Notes: generated from the sequence alone by a model not told the origin. 38,054 nt of DNA from Gammaproteobacteria bacterium (GCA_029883105.1 JAOUJT010000003.1:1-38054), one strand, 5' to 3'; numbered from the stretch's first letter, positions 9,739 to 18,303 are shown. Numbers and translations are program-made.

Positions 9739-11240
9739 GTGCAGTTCTTGAAGCAGTGAGAGGATACGCGCAAACACAGCCAGATAACATAGCCGTAAGT
9801 GGAGTCGGTCAGAGTTTAAGTTATTCAGATTTGCAAGGTGAAGTAGAGAAATTATCGGCTAAATTACTGGCGTCAGGAAGTAAGGTACTAGGTGTCTTTG
9901 CAGATAACAGTCCTGCGTGGATAATAATTGATTTGGCGGCAGTCGCTGCTGATATTGTTCTCGTTCCATTGCCAGTGTATTTTTCTGATAGGCAGTTGGT
10001 ACATGTTATACAAGATACAGGAATAGATGTGGTGTTTACAGATCAACATTCACGTATAAAAGCCCTAAATGATAGCTTTCAATCTACAGGTGCGTATGAT
10101 TTGTTTGGCGGACAGATATCGTGTGTGAGTACAAGCTCAGCTACAACACAAATTGATATCGAAAATATTAGCAAAATCACATATACCTCCGGTACAACTG
10201 GTGCTCCTAAGGGGGTATGTCTTACTCAAGAAACCTTAGATAAGGTCGCCAAATCACTGGCTCTAGCTAGTGACGGTAAAATGTCAGATCTTCATTTGAG
10301 TGTATTTCCCTTGGCTATGTTGTTAGAGAATGTTGGTGTGTATTCTGTTCTTCTATCAGGAGCAACGTCCATACAACTACCGTTAATAGACGTTGGTATG
10401 CATGGCTCAAGTGGTTTGGATGTTAAAAAGATGTGCGATTGTTTTGTTGAAAATAATGTCACAACGACAATCATGTCTCCACAGATGTTGTTAGCCCTTT
10501 GTCACTATTTGTCAAATAATAAACAGCACTTGTCAAAGTTAAGGTTTTTAGCTGTTGGTGGTGCACATGTTCATGAGAAACTTTTGGCATTAGCAGTGAA
10601 CTGTAGCTTGCCTGTTTATCAAGGATATGGACTATCAGAATGTGGCTCGGTAGTTTGCTTGAATACTGTAGTTAAGAATAAAGCATCGAGTGTTGGCTTG
10701 CCATTGCCTCATGTTGAAATAAAAATATCTGATGATGGAGAGGTCTGTGTAAAAGGAGCTCTATTTAGAAAATATCTATCTGAAACACCGGTATTGTTAG
10801 ATTCTCAAGGTTTTTATCAAACAGGAGATCTCGGGTACATGGATGACGAAGGATTTTTATATATAGTCGGCCGTAAAAAGCACGTGTTTATAACATCCTT
10901 TGGTCGCAATGTCTCGCCTGAATGGCCTGAGGAGGAGTTGAATATGCAAACAGTTATTGCGCAGTCAGTCGTCTATGGTGAAGGAATGGCTATAAATGCA
11001 GCAATCATCGTGCCGGTCCAAAATGTCACTGAAACACAGATTGATAAAGCTGTCACAGCTGTAAATACAACCTTGCCAGATTATTCTCGCATAGGTGTTT
11101 GGCTTTATGCAGATGAGCCATTTTCAATAATGAATCAACAGCTCACTTCCACTGGAAGATTACGCCGACAGATAATATGGTCTGTTTATGGTGAGAGAAT
11201 TGTTACTCGCTATAAACAAAAAGGAGAATTATTTTTATGA
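9735..11240 (+). CDS. AMP-binding adenylate-forming enzyme (acyl-CoA synthetase-like)
   Basis: This 501-residue ANL-superfamily enzyme should activate a carboxylic acid as acyl-AMP. It shows the phosphate-binding motif YTSGTTGAPKGV (150-161), the A5-type QGYGLSECG, the TGD aspartate motif (363-365) and the GRKKHVFITSFGRN hinge. In the C-terminal A10 motif (TSTGRLRRQ) arginine R475 stands where the catalytic lysine is usual, which may affect adenylation or point to a special subfamily. The ATG at 9735 overlaps the upstream stop (ATGA) and has GGGGAG 7 nt upstream, so it is preferred over ATG 9720. The C-terminal domain looks short. The substrate, perhaps a fatty acid, and the acceptor are unknown. 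Confidence 0.88.
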   Translation: MSAVLEAVRGYAQTQPDNIAVSGVGQSLSYSDLQGEVEKLSAKLLASGSKVLGVFADNSPAWIIIDLAAVAADIVLVPLPVYFSDRQLVHVIQDTGIDVVFTDQHSRIKALNDSFQSTGAYDLFGGQISCVSTSSATTQIDIENISKITYTSGTTGAPKGVCLTQETLDKVAKSLALASDGKMSDLHLSVFPLAMLLENVGVYSVLLSGATSIQLPLIDVGMHGSSGLDVKKMCDCFVENNVTTTIMSPQMLLALCHYLSNNKQHLSKLRFLAVGGAHVHEKLLALAVNCSLPVYQGYGLSECGSVVCLNTVVKNKASSVGLPLPHVEIKISDDGEVCVKGALFRKYLSETPVLLDSQGFYQTGDLGYMDDEGFLYIVGRKKHVFITSFGRNVSPEWPEEELNMQTVIAQSVVYGEGMAINAAIIVPVQNVTETQIDKAVTAVNTTLPDYSRIGVWLYADEPFSIMNQQLTSTGRLRRQIIWSVYGERIVTRYKQKGELFL

Positions 11241-11878
11241 GTTTTTATAATGAGCTGTTGACAGCAACAGAAAATGAACGCAATGATTTATTATCTATAC
11301 CAATATTGAGGTCAGGAGTTGAGGGCGAGATATCGACTGAGACTTATATCTCATTCCTCACGCAGGCCTATCACCATGTAAAACATACTGTTCCATTATT
11401 GATGTTCTGTGGTTCTCGACTTCCAGAATCTAAGGAATGGCTGCGAGAGGCAATTGGTGAATATATTGAAGAAGAAATGGGGCATCAGGAATGGATTTTA
11501 AATGATGTTCGTACCTGTGGTGGCGATACGGATAATGTCCGGTATGGACAAGCGGCACTTGCAACAGAGTTAATGGTTGCATACGTGTACGATATGATAT
11601 CAAGAAAGAATCCGGTAGGTTTCTTTGGTATGGTGCTTGTTCTGGAAGGTACTAGTATTGCTCTAGCTACTCAAGCAGCTGGAAATTTACAGAGCAAATT
11701 AAATCTGCCTGAAAAAGCATTTTCATATCTTGTTTCACACGGTTCCCTGGATATCGAACATATGAGTTTTTATGAAAAACTCATGAATCGTATAACTGAT
11801 GCTGATGATAAAAAGGCGGTTATACATTGTGCACGTGTTATCTATCAGTTATATGGTGATATATTCCGTTCTCTTTAA
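11237..11878 (+). CDS. Haem-oxygenase-like putative di-iron oxidase (TenA-like fold)
   Basis: The 213-residue all-helical protein belongs to the TenA/PqqC/haem-oxygenase-like group. It carries a metal-ligand pattern matching haem-oxygenase-like di-iron oxidases (HDOs such as UndA): E80-X2-H83, E137, and H168-X3-D172-X2-H175. TenA thiaminases lack this full set and usually have a catalytic cysteine. HDOs use O2 to cleave or hydroxylate fatty acids or amino acids; applying this here is inference. The ATG overlaps the ligase stop (ATGA), so it is coupled to the adenylating enzyme. It ends 17 nt from the convergent comM gene. The DNA is AT-rich like the other two operon genes. Confidence 0.8.
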   Translation: MSFYNELLTATENERNDLLSIPILRSGVEGEISTETYISFLTQAYHHVKHTVPLLMFCGSRLPESKEWLREAIGEYIEEEMGHQEWILNDVRTCGGDTDNVRYGQAALATELMVAYVYDMISRKNPVGFFGMVLVLEGTSIALATQAAGNLQSKLNLPEKAFSYLVSHGSLDIEHMSFYEKLMNRITDADDKKAVIHCARVIYQLYGDIFRSL

Positions 11879-11895
11879 TTGAATAACAGAATGTT

Positions 11896-13398
11896 TCAAT
11901 TTCTATCCAGTCGGCGATATGCGATGGCTTCGCTAATGTGGCTGGATTGAATGGACTGGCAGTTTGAGAGATCTGCGATGGTGCGTGCCAATTTGAGAAT
12001 ACGATGATAGGCCCGGGCCGAAAGGCCCAGCTTATTGATAGCTTGATGCAGGAATTGTGTGTCTGTTTCGTTTATGGCGCAGAACTCATGGATCTGTTGA
12101 TGTTTTAGATGGGCGTTGCTGCGTCCCTGGCGAGCGTATTGTTGTTCGCGCGCATGGGCCACACGTATACGGACCTGTTCACTGCTCTCACCACCTTGAG
12201 TCTGCTGTAGTTGTTCCAATGGTATATGGGGAACTTCAAGATGCATATCGATACGATCCATCAACGGTCCTGAAATTCTGCCGCGATATCGCTGGATCTG
12301 TTCGAGGCTACAGTGGCAACGTCCATTGCTATGGCCCAGATAGCCACAGGGACAGGGATTCATCGCAGCAATCAATTGAAAGCGGGCGGGGAATTCAGAT
12401 TGTCTGGCGGCTCGAGAGATGGTGATGCTGCCTGATTCCAGGGGTTCGCGTAAAACCTCCAGCACCTTGCGTTCAAATTCGGGCAGTTCGTCCAAAAATA
12501 ATACGCCATGGTGTGCCAGGGAGATCTCCCCTGGGCGAGGGTGGCTACCACCGCCGACCAGAGCGACCGCCGAGGCGGTGTGGTGTGGACTGCGAAATGG
12601 CCGCTGTTTCCAGTGCCGGTAGTCAAAGCCCTGATCACTGATGGACTGAATCGCTGCCGCTTCCAATGCCTCATCTTCCTGCATTGGTGGTAACAGACCC
12701 GGCAGGCGACGCGCGAGCATGGTCTTACCCGTACCAGGAGGCCCCACCATTAACAGGCTGTGGTTACCCGCCGCGGCGATCTCCAGTGCCCGGCGTGCAT
12801 GGTGCTGGCCCAGTACGTCGGCCAAATCATCCTCATAAGATTTGAGAGACGCCGGAGTTATGTCCGCAGGGGCGTAGCTCAGGTTGCGCTGACCGCAGAG
12901 GTGGGCTGCGACCTCTAGCAGATGATTGGCCGGCAGGATCTCCAGACCTTCCACCAGGCTGGCTTCAGCCAGATTAGCCGTTGGCAGGATCAGTTTACGT
13001 CCCTGTTGTCGTGCCTGCATCGCAGCCGGCAGCGTGCCCTTTACCGGGCGTAATTCACCGCTTAGGGCCAGTTCTCCGATGAACTCGTATTGTTCCAGGC
13101 CCGTTAATGGAATCTGAGCCGATGCGGCTAATAGGCCAACGGCAATTGGCAGATCAAAACGGGCACCTTCCTTGGGCAGGTCAGCCGGGGCAAGGTTAAT
13201 GGTGATACGACGGGCCGGAAACTCGAACTGGCTGTTAAGGATGGCACCGCGTACTCGATCCTTGCTTTCACGTACTGCGGCCTCGGGTAGACCTACTATA
13301 GTAAGGGCGGGCAGGCCGTTGGCCATATGTACCTCGATAGAGATCTCTGGGGCTTGTATGCCGGAGATGGCACGGCTGTAGGTAGTTGCTAGGGTCAT
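11896..13398 (-). CDS. comM: ComM/YifB AAA+ ATPase, Mg-chelatase-like
   Basis: ComM is a hexameric AAA+ helicase that promotes branch migration during integration of transforming DNA. The 500-residue product has the N-terminal ChlI domain (start LATTYSRAISGIQAPEIS; LPEAAVRESKDRV), a Walker A at 219-226 (GPPGTGKT), Walker B at 299-304 (VLFLDE) and the C-terminal Mg_chelatase_C domain (LSARAYHRILKLARTIADL). A CPCGY/CHC cysteine cluster typical of this family is present. The ATG at 13398 with AAGGA about 10 nt upstream fits the E. coli YifB start better than the ATG six codons earlier. With dprA at the left edge, it suggests an ability to process transforming DNA. Confidence 0.96.
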   Translation of the reverse strand: MTLATTYSRAISGIQAPEISIEVHMANGLPALTIVGLPEAAVRESKDRVRGAILNSQFEFPARRITINLAPADLPKEGARFDLPIAVGLLAASAQIPLTGLEQYEFIGELALSGELRPVKGTLPAAMQARQQGRKLILPTANLAEASLVEGLEILPANHLLEVAAHLCGQRNLSYAPADITPASLKSYEDDLADVLGQHHARRALEIAAAGNHSLLMVGPPGTGKTMLARRLPGLLPPMQEDEALEAAAIQSISDQGFDYRHWKQRPFRSPHHTASAVALVGGGSHPRPGEISLAHHGVLFLDELPEFERKVLEVLREPLESGSITISRAARQSEFPARFQLIAAMNPCPCGYLGHSNGRCHCSLEQIQRYRGRISGPLMDRIDMHLEVPHIPLEQLQQTQGGESSEQVRIRVAHAREQQYARQGRSNAHLKHQQIHEFCAINETDTQFLHQAINKLGLSARAYHRILKLARTIADLSNCQSIQSSHISEAIAYRRLDRN

Positions 13399-13441
13399 AG
13401 GAATCCATTCCTTCATGCATCAGGGCGCAGATCTTACGTCC

Positions 13442-13681
13442 TTATTTGCTGATAAGGTGCTTCTCCAGTTCGGCCACCTGCTGCTCCAGAACGGAAAGTT
13501 TCACGCGTGAGCGTAGCAACAGGGCGCTCTGGATTTCAAACTCTTCTCGTGTCACCACATCGAGTTTTTGCAGTCCTGAGAGTAAGGCACTATGCAGGTG
13601 ATTTTTTACCTCCTGTGTGCCACCAGGAATCGCTGAGAGTACTTGCTGTACCAGTTTGCCCAGTTGTTCGTTGGATAACAC
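13442..13681 (-). CDS. ubiK: Ubiquinone biosynthesis accessory factor UbiK (BMFP/YqiC)
   Basis: UbiK is a small helical protein that, with UbiJ, helps the aerobic ubiquinone biosynthesis complex. The protein is 79 residues from a GTG at 13681, which has GGGAG 8 nt upstream. An in-frame TTG at 13696 would add five residues but overlaps the Shine-Dalgarno. Family features are LDVVTREEFEIQSALLLR and a C-terminal coiled coil (LEQQVAELEKHL). It lies upstream of comM on the same strand, the conserved ubiK/comM/glnK/amtB neighbourhood of gammaproteobacteria. Confidence 0.9.
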   Translation of the reverse strand: MLSNEQLGKLVQQVLSAIPGGTQEVKNHLHSALLSGLQKLDVVTREEFEIQSALLLRSRVKLSVLEQQVAELEKHLISK

Positions 13682-13892
13682 GTTATCTTCTCCCAAGCTA
13701 AATATGTAGCTGCGTAGTGTACGCCAAATGCCCGGTCCTGCGGAATCGGTCGCGCCTATAGAATAGTAAAAAAGACTGTTTATAAGGCTATATACATACT
13801 TACTGTAGCTAGTTTCATGGGCTTTCGTATAAAATGCGCATAATTGCTACACAAGTTGCCGATTGATTACGTAAGCACCACCGAACATTTGG

Positions 13893-14504
13893 ATGATAAT
13901 ACTGATGAAAAATATTGTAACCCGTAGCAGCATCATTGTACTGCTGCTGATCGCGGCATCCCCAATCTATGCCGGAGAAGGAAAAGCCAATATTGCGCTG
14001 GTGAGTAATTATATTTTTCGTGGTGCCTCGGTCTCAAATAACCGGGTTGTGTTACAGGGGGGCTATGAATACGACTATGGAAATTCTATTGTAGCCGGGA
14101 CGTGGTTCTCCACCCTGCCCAGTGATACGGAATATGATATCTACGCGCGATACAGTGATGATGTTGGAAACTTTGGCTATAGTGCAGGATTCATCTATTA
14201 CGGTTATACCGGTTCCACCGTCACACCCGCAGAGTTCAATCTGGCGCTAAGCTATTATGGCCTGAGTGTAGTGGCCTCAAGCGGCAAAGGTGTTAATTAT
14301 AATGAAGCCGCCTTTGAGACGATTGTAAGCGACGTCACCATACGCCTGCATTATGGTTTTGACGGTAGTGATGAGAATCATGGATTGCGCCTAGGGAAGC
14401 AGATGGGTGGCATGGATGTGGGACTGATCTATGTCAGTAGGATGGACAGCGTTAGCACTCTCACCACCGATGTTTATGCCCTGACTATCGGAAAGTCATT
14501 TTAA
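13893..14504 (+). CDS. TorF family putative porin (Gcw_chp), copy 1
   Basis: The ORF gives 203 residues from ATG 13893; ATG 13905 is an alternative that removes four residues. A signal peptide (SSIIVLLLIAASPIYA) precedes the mature start GEGKANIALVSNYIFRG, which is the family's characteristic opening. The rest alternates as amphipathic strands and ends in phenylalanine (IGKSF), as outer-membrane barrels do. It is paralogous to the next gene: both have an xxNYxFRG- or DYVWRG-type start and a GFIYYG segment. The function of this family is not established; a porin role is inferred. No sigma54 motif was seen upstream. Confidence 0.85.
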   Translation: MIILMKNIVTRSSIIVLLLIAASPIYAGEGKANIALVSNYIFRGASVSNNRVVLQGGYEYDYGNSIVAGTWFSTLPSDTEYDIYARYSDDVGNFGYSAGFIYYGYTGSTVTPAEFNLALSYYGLSVVASSGKGVNYNEAAFETIVSDVTIRLHYGFDGSDENHGLRLGKQMGGMDVGLIYVSRMDSVSTLTTDVYALTIGKSF

Positions 14505-14738
14505 TATTTATTGATACACTTTTCTGCTGTGTCACACCCTGTGGCATGGTTTGTATTCCCAACTTTATGCCGTTACTCCCGCAAAAGATTATTAATCGAT
14601 ATGCAATCGCTGATTAATATAGCAGTAGTACTTCTCGCGTGTTTTTCCATCCTGCAGTAGATAAACTTGTTAAAAACCGGTGAACTTATCGGCTCCCTCT
14701 CTGTTAAGCGATCTAATGGTGCTAAAGTCCATGAGCCT

Positions 14739-14787
14739 ATGCACCACAACGGGGCGGTCTCTCCGCGTCGACCCCGTTGTGGTGCAT
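14739..14787 (+). promoter_or_regulatory. Paired NtrC-type enhancer sites in a 16-bp inverted repeat
   Basis: A perfect inverted repeat has arms 14739-14754 (ATGCACCACAACGGGG) and 14772-14787, 17 bp apart. Each arm contains a half-perfect NtrC consensus (TGCACC-N5-GGTGCA): TGCACC-ACAAC-GGGGCG at 14740-14756 and GACCCC-GTTGT-GGTGCA at 14770-14786. Their centres are 30 bp apart, about three helical turns, close to the spacing of the two strong NtrC sites at E. coli glnA. They lie roughly 127 and 97 bp before the predicted sigma54 start. Repeat and spacing are seen directly; NtrC binding is inferred. Confidence 0.75.
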
Positions 14788-14848
14788 CGATATGCCTGCA
14801 ATTGCAGTTGCTCATGGCATTCTATCGATAAAACAAACAGTTACAAAC

Positions 14849-14864
14849 TTGGCACTGTTCATGC
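14849..14864 (+). promoter_or_regulatory. Sigma54 (RpoN) promoter
   Basis: TTGGCAC (14849-14855) and ATGC (14861-14864) match the -24/-12 consensus TGGCAC-N5-TTGC with correct spacing between the GG and GC elements; only one T of the -12 box differs. Transcription would begin near 14875, about 40 nt before the porin ATG. The NtrC-type pair upstream completes the usual enhancer-dependent layout for nitrogen-limitation genes. Confidence 0.8.
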
Positions 14865-14916
14865 AATTACTATTGCGAACTAGTAATAAACCTAAATAAT
14901 CCGTGAGGAAGTAAAG

Positions 14917-15519
14917 ATGAAAAAGAAAGTATTGACAGGTATGGCTCTGGGTTTGGCTCTGACCGCTGCTGCACCTATGTCTGTAATGGCTGGTGAGGGT
15001 ACTGCGAACGTTGCCGTTGTCAGTGATTACGTCTGGCGCGGTGTTACCCAGACTAATAATGGCGCTGCTTTGCAAGGTGGTTATGACTACGATTTCGGTA
15101 ATGATTTCAGTGCGGGTGTTTGGGCCTCTAATGTTGCCGATGGTCTAGAGTACGACTTGTACGGTAGCTATGCTGGTACCGCTGGTGACATGGGTTATAG
15201 CCTAGGCTTTATCTATTACGGTTTCACAGACGCGGCCAATACTGCGGGTACTGAGACTGTTGTTGGGGTTAGTTATAAAGATGTAAGCCTGGATTACTAC
15301 ATCGGTGATGGTACTGATTATATGGATCTGAACTATGGCACCGAAGTTGGTGGTATGGATCTGGGTGTAAATTACGGCAGCACCACAGGTTACACAACTT
15401 ATGGCGTATCGGTGGGCAAGGATGTTAGTGGTGTTGGTGTTGGCTTGACCTTTGCCAGCGCTACTGCTGCAACTGTAACAACCACTGCATTTGCCCTGAG
15501 TGTTAGCAAAGAATTCTAA
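14917..15519 (+). CDS. TorF family putative porin (Gcw_chp), copy 2, nitrogen-regulated
   Basis: The product is 200 residues, with a signal peptide (VLTGMALGLALTAAAPM, cleavage after VMA). The mature protein starts GEGTANVAVVSDYVWRG, the family's characteristic beginning. Glycine/tyrosine-rich amphipathic strands follow, and the C-terminus ends in phenylalanine (SVSKEF), as in outer-membrane barrels. A GAGGAAG Shine-Dalgarno precedes the ATG. The gene sits directly below a sigma54 promoter with NtrC-type sites and directly above glnK-amtB, so it probably helps small nitrogen compounds cross the outer membrane; the substrate is inference. It is a paralogue of the preceding gene. Confidence 0.88.
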   Translation: MKKKVLTGMALGLALTAAAPMSVMAGEGTANVAVVSDYVWRGVTQTNNGAALQGGYDYDFGNDFSAGVWASNVADGLEYDLYGSYAGTAGDMGYSLGFIYYGFTDAANTAGTETVVGVSYKDVSLDYYIGDGTDYMDLNYGTEVGGMDLGVNYGSTTGYTTYGVSVGKDVSGVGVGLTFASATAATVTTTAFALSVSKEF

Positions 15520-15544
15520 GTCGGATTTGCTCGGTCTATCTGTT

Positions 15545-15566
15545 GGACCTGTCAAATGACAGGTCC
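15545..15566 (+). terminator. Hairpin between porin and glnK
   Basis: The arms GGACCTGTC and GACAGGTCC form a 9-bp stem with a 4-nt loop. There is no T-run, and the glnK Shine-Dalgarno (AAGGAGG, 15572-15578) follows 5 nt later. It may stabilise the 3' end of the porin message, partially terminate, or be an RNA-processing site that sets porin levels above glnK-amtB. Confidence 0.5.
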
Positions 15567-15585
15567 GATTCAAGGAGGTTTGTGA

Positions 15586-15927
<342 letters not shown>

Positions 15928-15970
15928 GACGTATCTGGATACCGCAAAATGATTCGCGGAGGATTGAACA

Positions 15971-17224
15971 GTGGAAGCGTTAAACGCGATTAAAGAATTA
16001 AGCTACGCTCTGGACACATTTTATTTCTTGATGTCTGGTGCCCTAGTTATGTGGATGGCCGCCGGTTTTGCCATGTTGGAAGCCGGTCTGGTTCGTTCGA
16101 AGAATACGGTCGAAATACTGACCAAAAACATTGCCTTGTTTGCCATTGCCAGCGTGATGTACATGCTGGTGGGTTACAACATTATGTACCCCGGTGCTGC
16201 ATTTGAAGGTGCCATTATCCCAGGTTTCGGCTTCCTGCTCGGCGGTGATAATGATGTTGCTGCGGTAGTTACTGGTGATGCGTATTACTCCACCATGTCG
16301 GACTTCTTCTTCCAGGTGGTATTTGTTGCCACGGCCATGTCTATCATCTCTGGTGCCGTGGCTGAGCGTATGAAGCTGTATGCCTTCCTCGCATTTGCCG
16401 TGGTGATGACCGCCTTCATTTACCCGGTACAGGGTTTCTGGAAGTGGGGTGGCGGTTTCCTCAACGAAGCCGGTTTCCTCGACTTTGCAGGGTCTGGCGT
16501 AGTTCACATGGCGGGTGCCACGGCGGCCCTCGCCGGCGTCATCCTGCTGGGCGCGCGTAAGGGCAAGTATGGTCCCAACGGTGAGATCCATCCTATCCCC
16601 GGTGCCAATCTGCCGATGGCCACACTGGGTACCTTTATCCTCTGGTTGGGCTGGTTTGGTTTTAATGGGGGTTCCCAACTTAAGCTAGCCAGTATCAGTG
16701 ACGCAAATTCTGTAGCAGCCATCTTTGTTAACACCAACATGGCTGCCGCCGGTGGTGTTATTGCCGCATTGCTGACGGCTCGTCTGCTATTCGGCAAGTC
16801 GGATCTGACCATGGCCTTAAACGGTGCACTGGCAGGTCTGGTGGCCATCACAGCCGAGCCCCTGACTCCCGGCGCCGGTGAGGCGACCTTAATTGGTGCT
16901 GCTGGTGGTGTCCTGGTGGTCTTCTCCATCATCACCCTGGACAAGCTGAGGATCGATGACCCGGTTGGTGCCATCTCAGTACACGGTGTAGTGGGTATCT
17001 GGGGTCTGATCGCGGTGCTGTTTACCAATGGTGACGCCACTGTCTCCGGACAGCTGATCGGTATCGCCGTCATCTTTGCCTGGGTCTTTATCAGCAGCTT
17101 TATCGTCTGGAGTATCATCAAGGCGGTAATGGGTCTGCGCGTGACCGAGGAAGAAGAATACGAAGGCATGGATCAGGTGGACTGTGGTATGGAAGCTTAC
17201 CCTGAGTTTACCTCTGGAAAATAA
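15971..17224 (+). CDS. amtB: Ammonium transporter AmtB
   Basis: AmtB is a trimeric inner-membrane channel that conducts ammonia/ammonium under nitrogen limitation and is blocked by GlnK. The 417-residue product has 11 expected membrane segments and the pore twin histidines H179 (GVVHMAGATA) and H338 (ISVHGVVGIWG). The start is a GTG at 15971 with GCGGAGGA 7 nt upstream. No cleavable signal peptide is apparent. It is the last gene of the porin-glnK-amtB unit and is followed by a strong terminator. Confidence 0.97.
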   Translation: MEALNAIKELSYALDTFYFLMSGALVMWMAAGFAMLEAGLVRSKNTVEILTKNIALFAIASVMYMLVGYNIMYPGAAFEGAIIPGFGFLLGGDNDVAAVVTGDAYYSTMSDFFFQVVFVATAMSIISGAVAERMKLYAFLAFAVVMTAFIYPVQGFWKWGGGFLNEAGFLDFAGSGVVHMAGATAALAGVILLGARKGKYGPNGEIHPIPGANLPMATLGTFILWLGWFGFNGGSQLKLASISDANSVAAIFVNTNMAAAGGVIAALLTARLLFGKSDLTMALNGALAGLVAITAEPLTPGAGEATLIGAAGGVLVVFSIITLDKLRIDDPVGAISVHGVVGIWGLIAVLFTNGDATVSGQLIGIAVIFAWVFISSFIVWSIIKAVMGLRVTEEEEYEGMDQVDCGMEAYPEFTSGK

Positions 17225-17253
17225 ACTCTCCCATCCCAACTAGCTATTGGGTT

Positions 17254-17283
17254 AAGGGCTTCGCATTGCGAAGCCCTTTTTTT
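17254..17283 (+). terminator. Rho-independent terminator after amtB
   Basis: GGGCTTCGC (17256-17264) pairs with GCGAAGCCC (17268-17276) around a short loop, followed by seven T residues. It is about 30 nt after the amtB stop and closes the nitrogen-regulated operon. Confidence 0.9.
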
Positions 17284-17522
17284 ATGGTGCAAAAACAAAT
17301 ACACGCTTGTCATCAAGCGTTTGTGTGTAGGACCGTTCTATACAGAGAGAAAAATAATGATATAGTGGCGTGAGTTCTATGCTAACAAGACTGGCATCAG
17401 GACGTTCTTAATGCTCTTTTTGTATGTTTGTTATTTTAATCAAGTCCAAACAGCAAATCATTAAGTAGAAGATAACTAATATAGCTATCATATAGATAGA
17501 TAAATGATAATAAGGAGATTAT

Positions 17523-17888
17523 ATGAACTATTATATTGCGGTTCTAAAAAAGTATGCTGTCTTTGCTGGTCGAGCCAGTCGTTCAGAGTATTGGTTCTTC
17601 ACCCTGTTTAATTTGATTATCGCCATTGTTCTGGGGTTTGTTGATGGTGCTGCAGGTTTGATCAGTGCTGAATCGGGAATGGGCGTTCTGGGTTCAATCT
17701 ATATGCTGGCGGTGTTACTTCCTGGTATTGCCGTTACCGTTCGTCGCCTACATGATACCGGCAGAAGTGGATGGTGGTTGCTGTTGATCTTGATTCCATT
17801 GCTAGGTGCACTTGCACTACTGGTGTTCTTTATTTTTGCCAGTCAAGAAGAAGAGAATAAGTACGGTGCGAATCCTGCACAGGCTTAG
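17523..17888 (+). CDS. DUF805 membrane protein (YhaH/YhaI-like)
   Basis: The product has 121 residues and three to four membrane helices. The DUF805 signatures are present: early basic FAGRASRSEYWFFTLF, the loop VRRLHDTGRSGWW, and a final helix with an EENKYGANP tail. Function of the family is not known. An AAGGAG Shine-Dalgarno precedes the ATG. It is monocistronic, with the amtB terminator upstream and its own terminator downstream. Confidence 0.92.
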   Translation: MNYYIAVLKKYAVFAGRASRSEYWFFTLFNLIIAIVLGFVDGAAGLISAESGMGVLGSIYMLAVLLPGIAVTVRRLHDTGRSGWWLLLILIPLLGALALLVFFIFASQEEENKYGANPAQA

Positions 17889-17944
17889 ATCAGTCAAACA
17901 TACTGCTGTTGTTTGATACAGGCATGCTTGTCACAAGACAAAAG

Positions 17945-17970
17945 AAGGAGGCCGAGGTCTCCTTTTTTTG
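17945..17970 (+). terminator. Rho-independent terminator after the DUF805 gene
   Basis: An AAGGAG-containing arm and a CTCCTT arm form a short stem around a GC-rich loop, followed by a run of T residues (to 17970), about 60 nt after the stop codon. The stem includes a possible G-T pair. Confidence 0.75.
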
Positions 17971-18099
17971 TAGCTATATTTGTTGTGGTTTTGACAGGTA
18001 TTAATTTTCGATTAGATAAGAGGGGCGACAGTCGTCGGATTTATATTGATGCTGTTATACAACAATCCGTAATATAACCCCCCTTCATAGCATAGACTG

Positions 18100-18303
18100 C
18101 TAACTGTTATGGCTACCATCACAGAAGGGCTTGTCTTTGGACTTGCCACAACCACAGGTGCGAATGGTGCCCTTTTCTGTCATGACGTGCTTTAACGGAC
18201 TGTGGTCGGTGTCTTTATGGGAACCGTCACAGAAAGGGAACTTGGCAGACTTACCACAGGTACACAGCCAGTGTTCACCAGCTTCTAATTCAACGGTAGG
18301 CAT
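18100..18303 (-). CDS. Tandem CDGSH iron-sulfur domain protein
   Basis: This 67-residue protein is built from two CDGSH zinc-finger-type motifs that each bind a [2Fe-2S] cluster by three cysteines and one histidine: C14, C16, C25, H29 and C50, C52, C61, H65 (each ending PFCDGSH). Two-domain bacterial proteins of this kind are thought to serve in redox or iron-sulfur homeostasis; the exact role is unknown. The start has AAGGAG 8-9 nt upstream. It is divergent from the fetAB metal exporter genes and may share control with them. Confidence 0.92.
   Translation of the reverse strand: MPTVELEAGEHWLCTCGKSAKFPFCDGSHKDTDHSPLKHVMTEKGTIRTCGCGKSKDKPFCDGSHNS

Noticed and set aside
11237-11878. Thiaminase II (TenA) assignment
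   Set aside because: It carries a full di-iron ligand pattern and is not beside thiamine genes.
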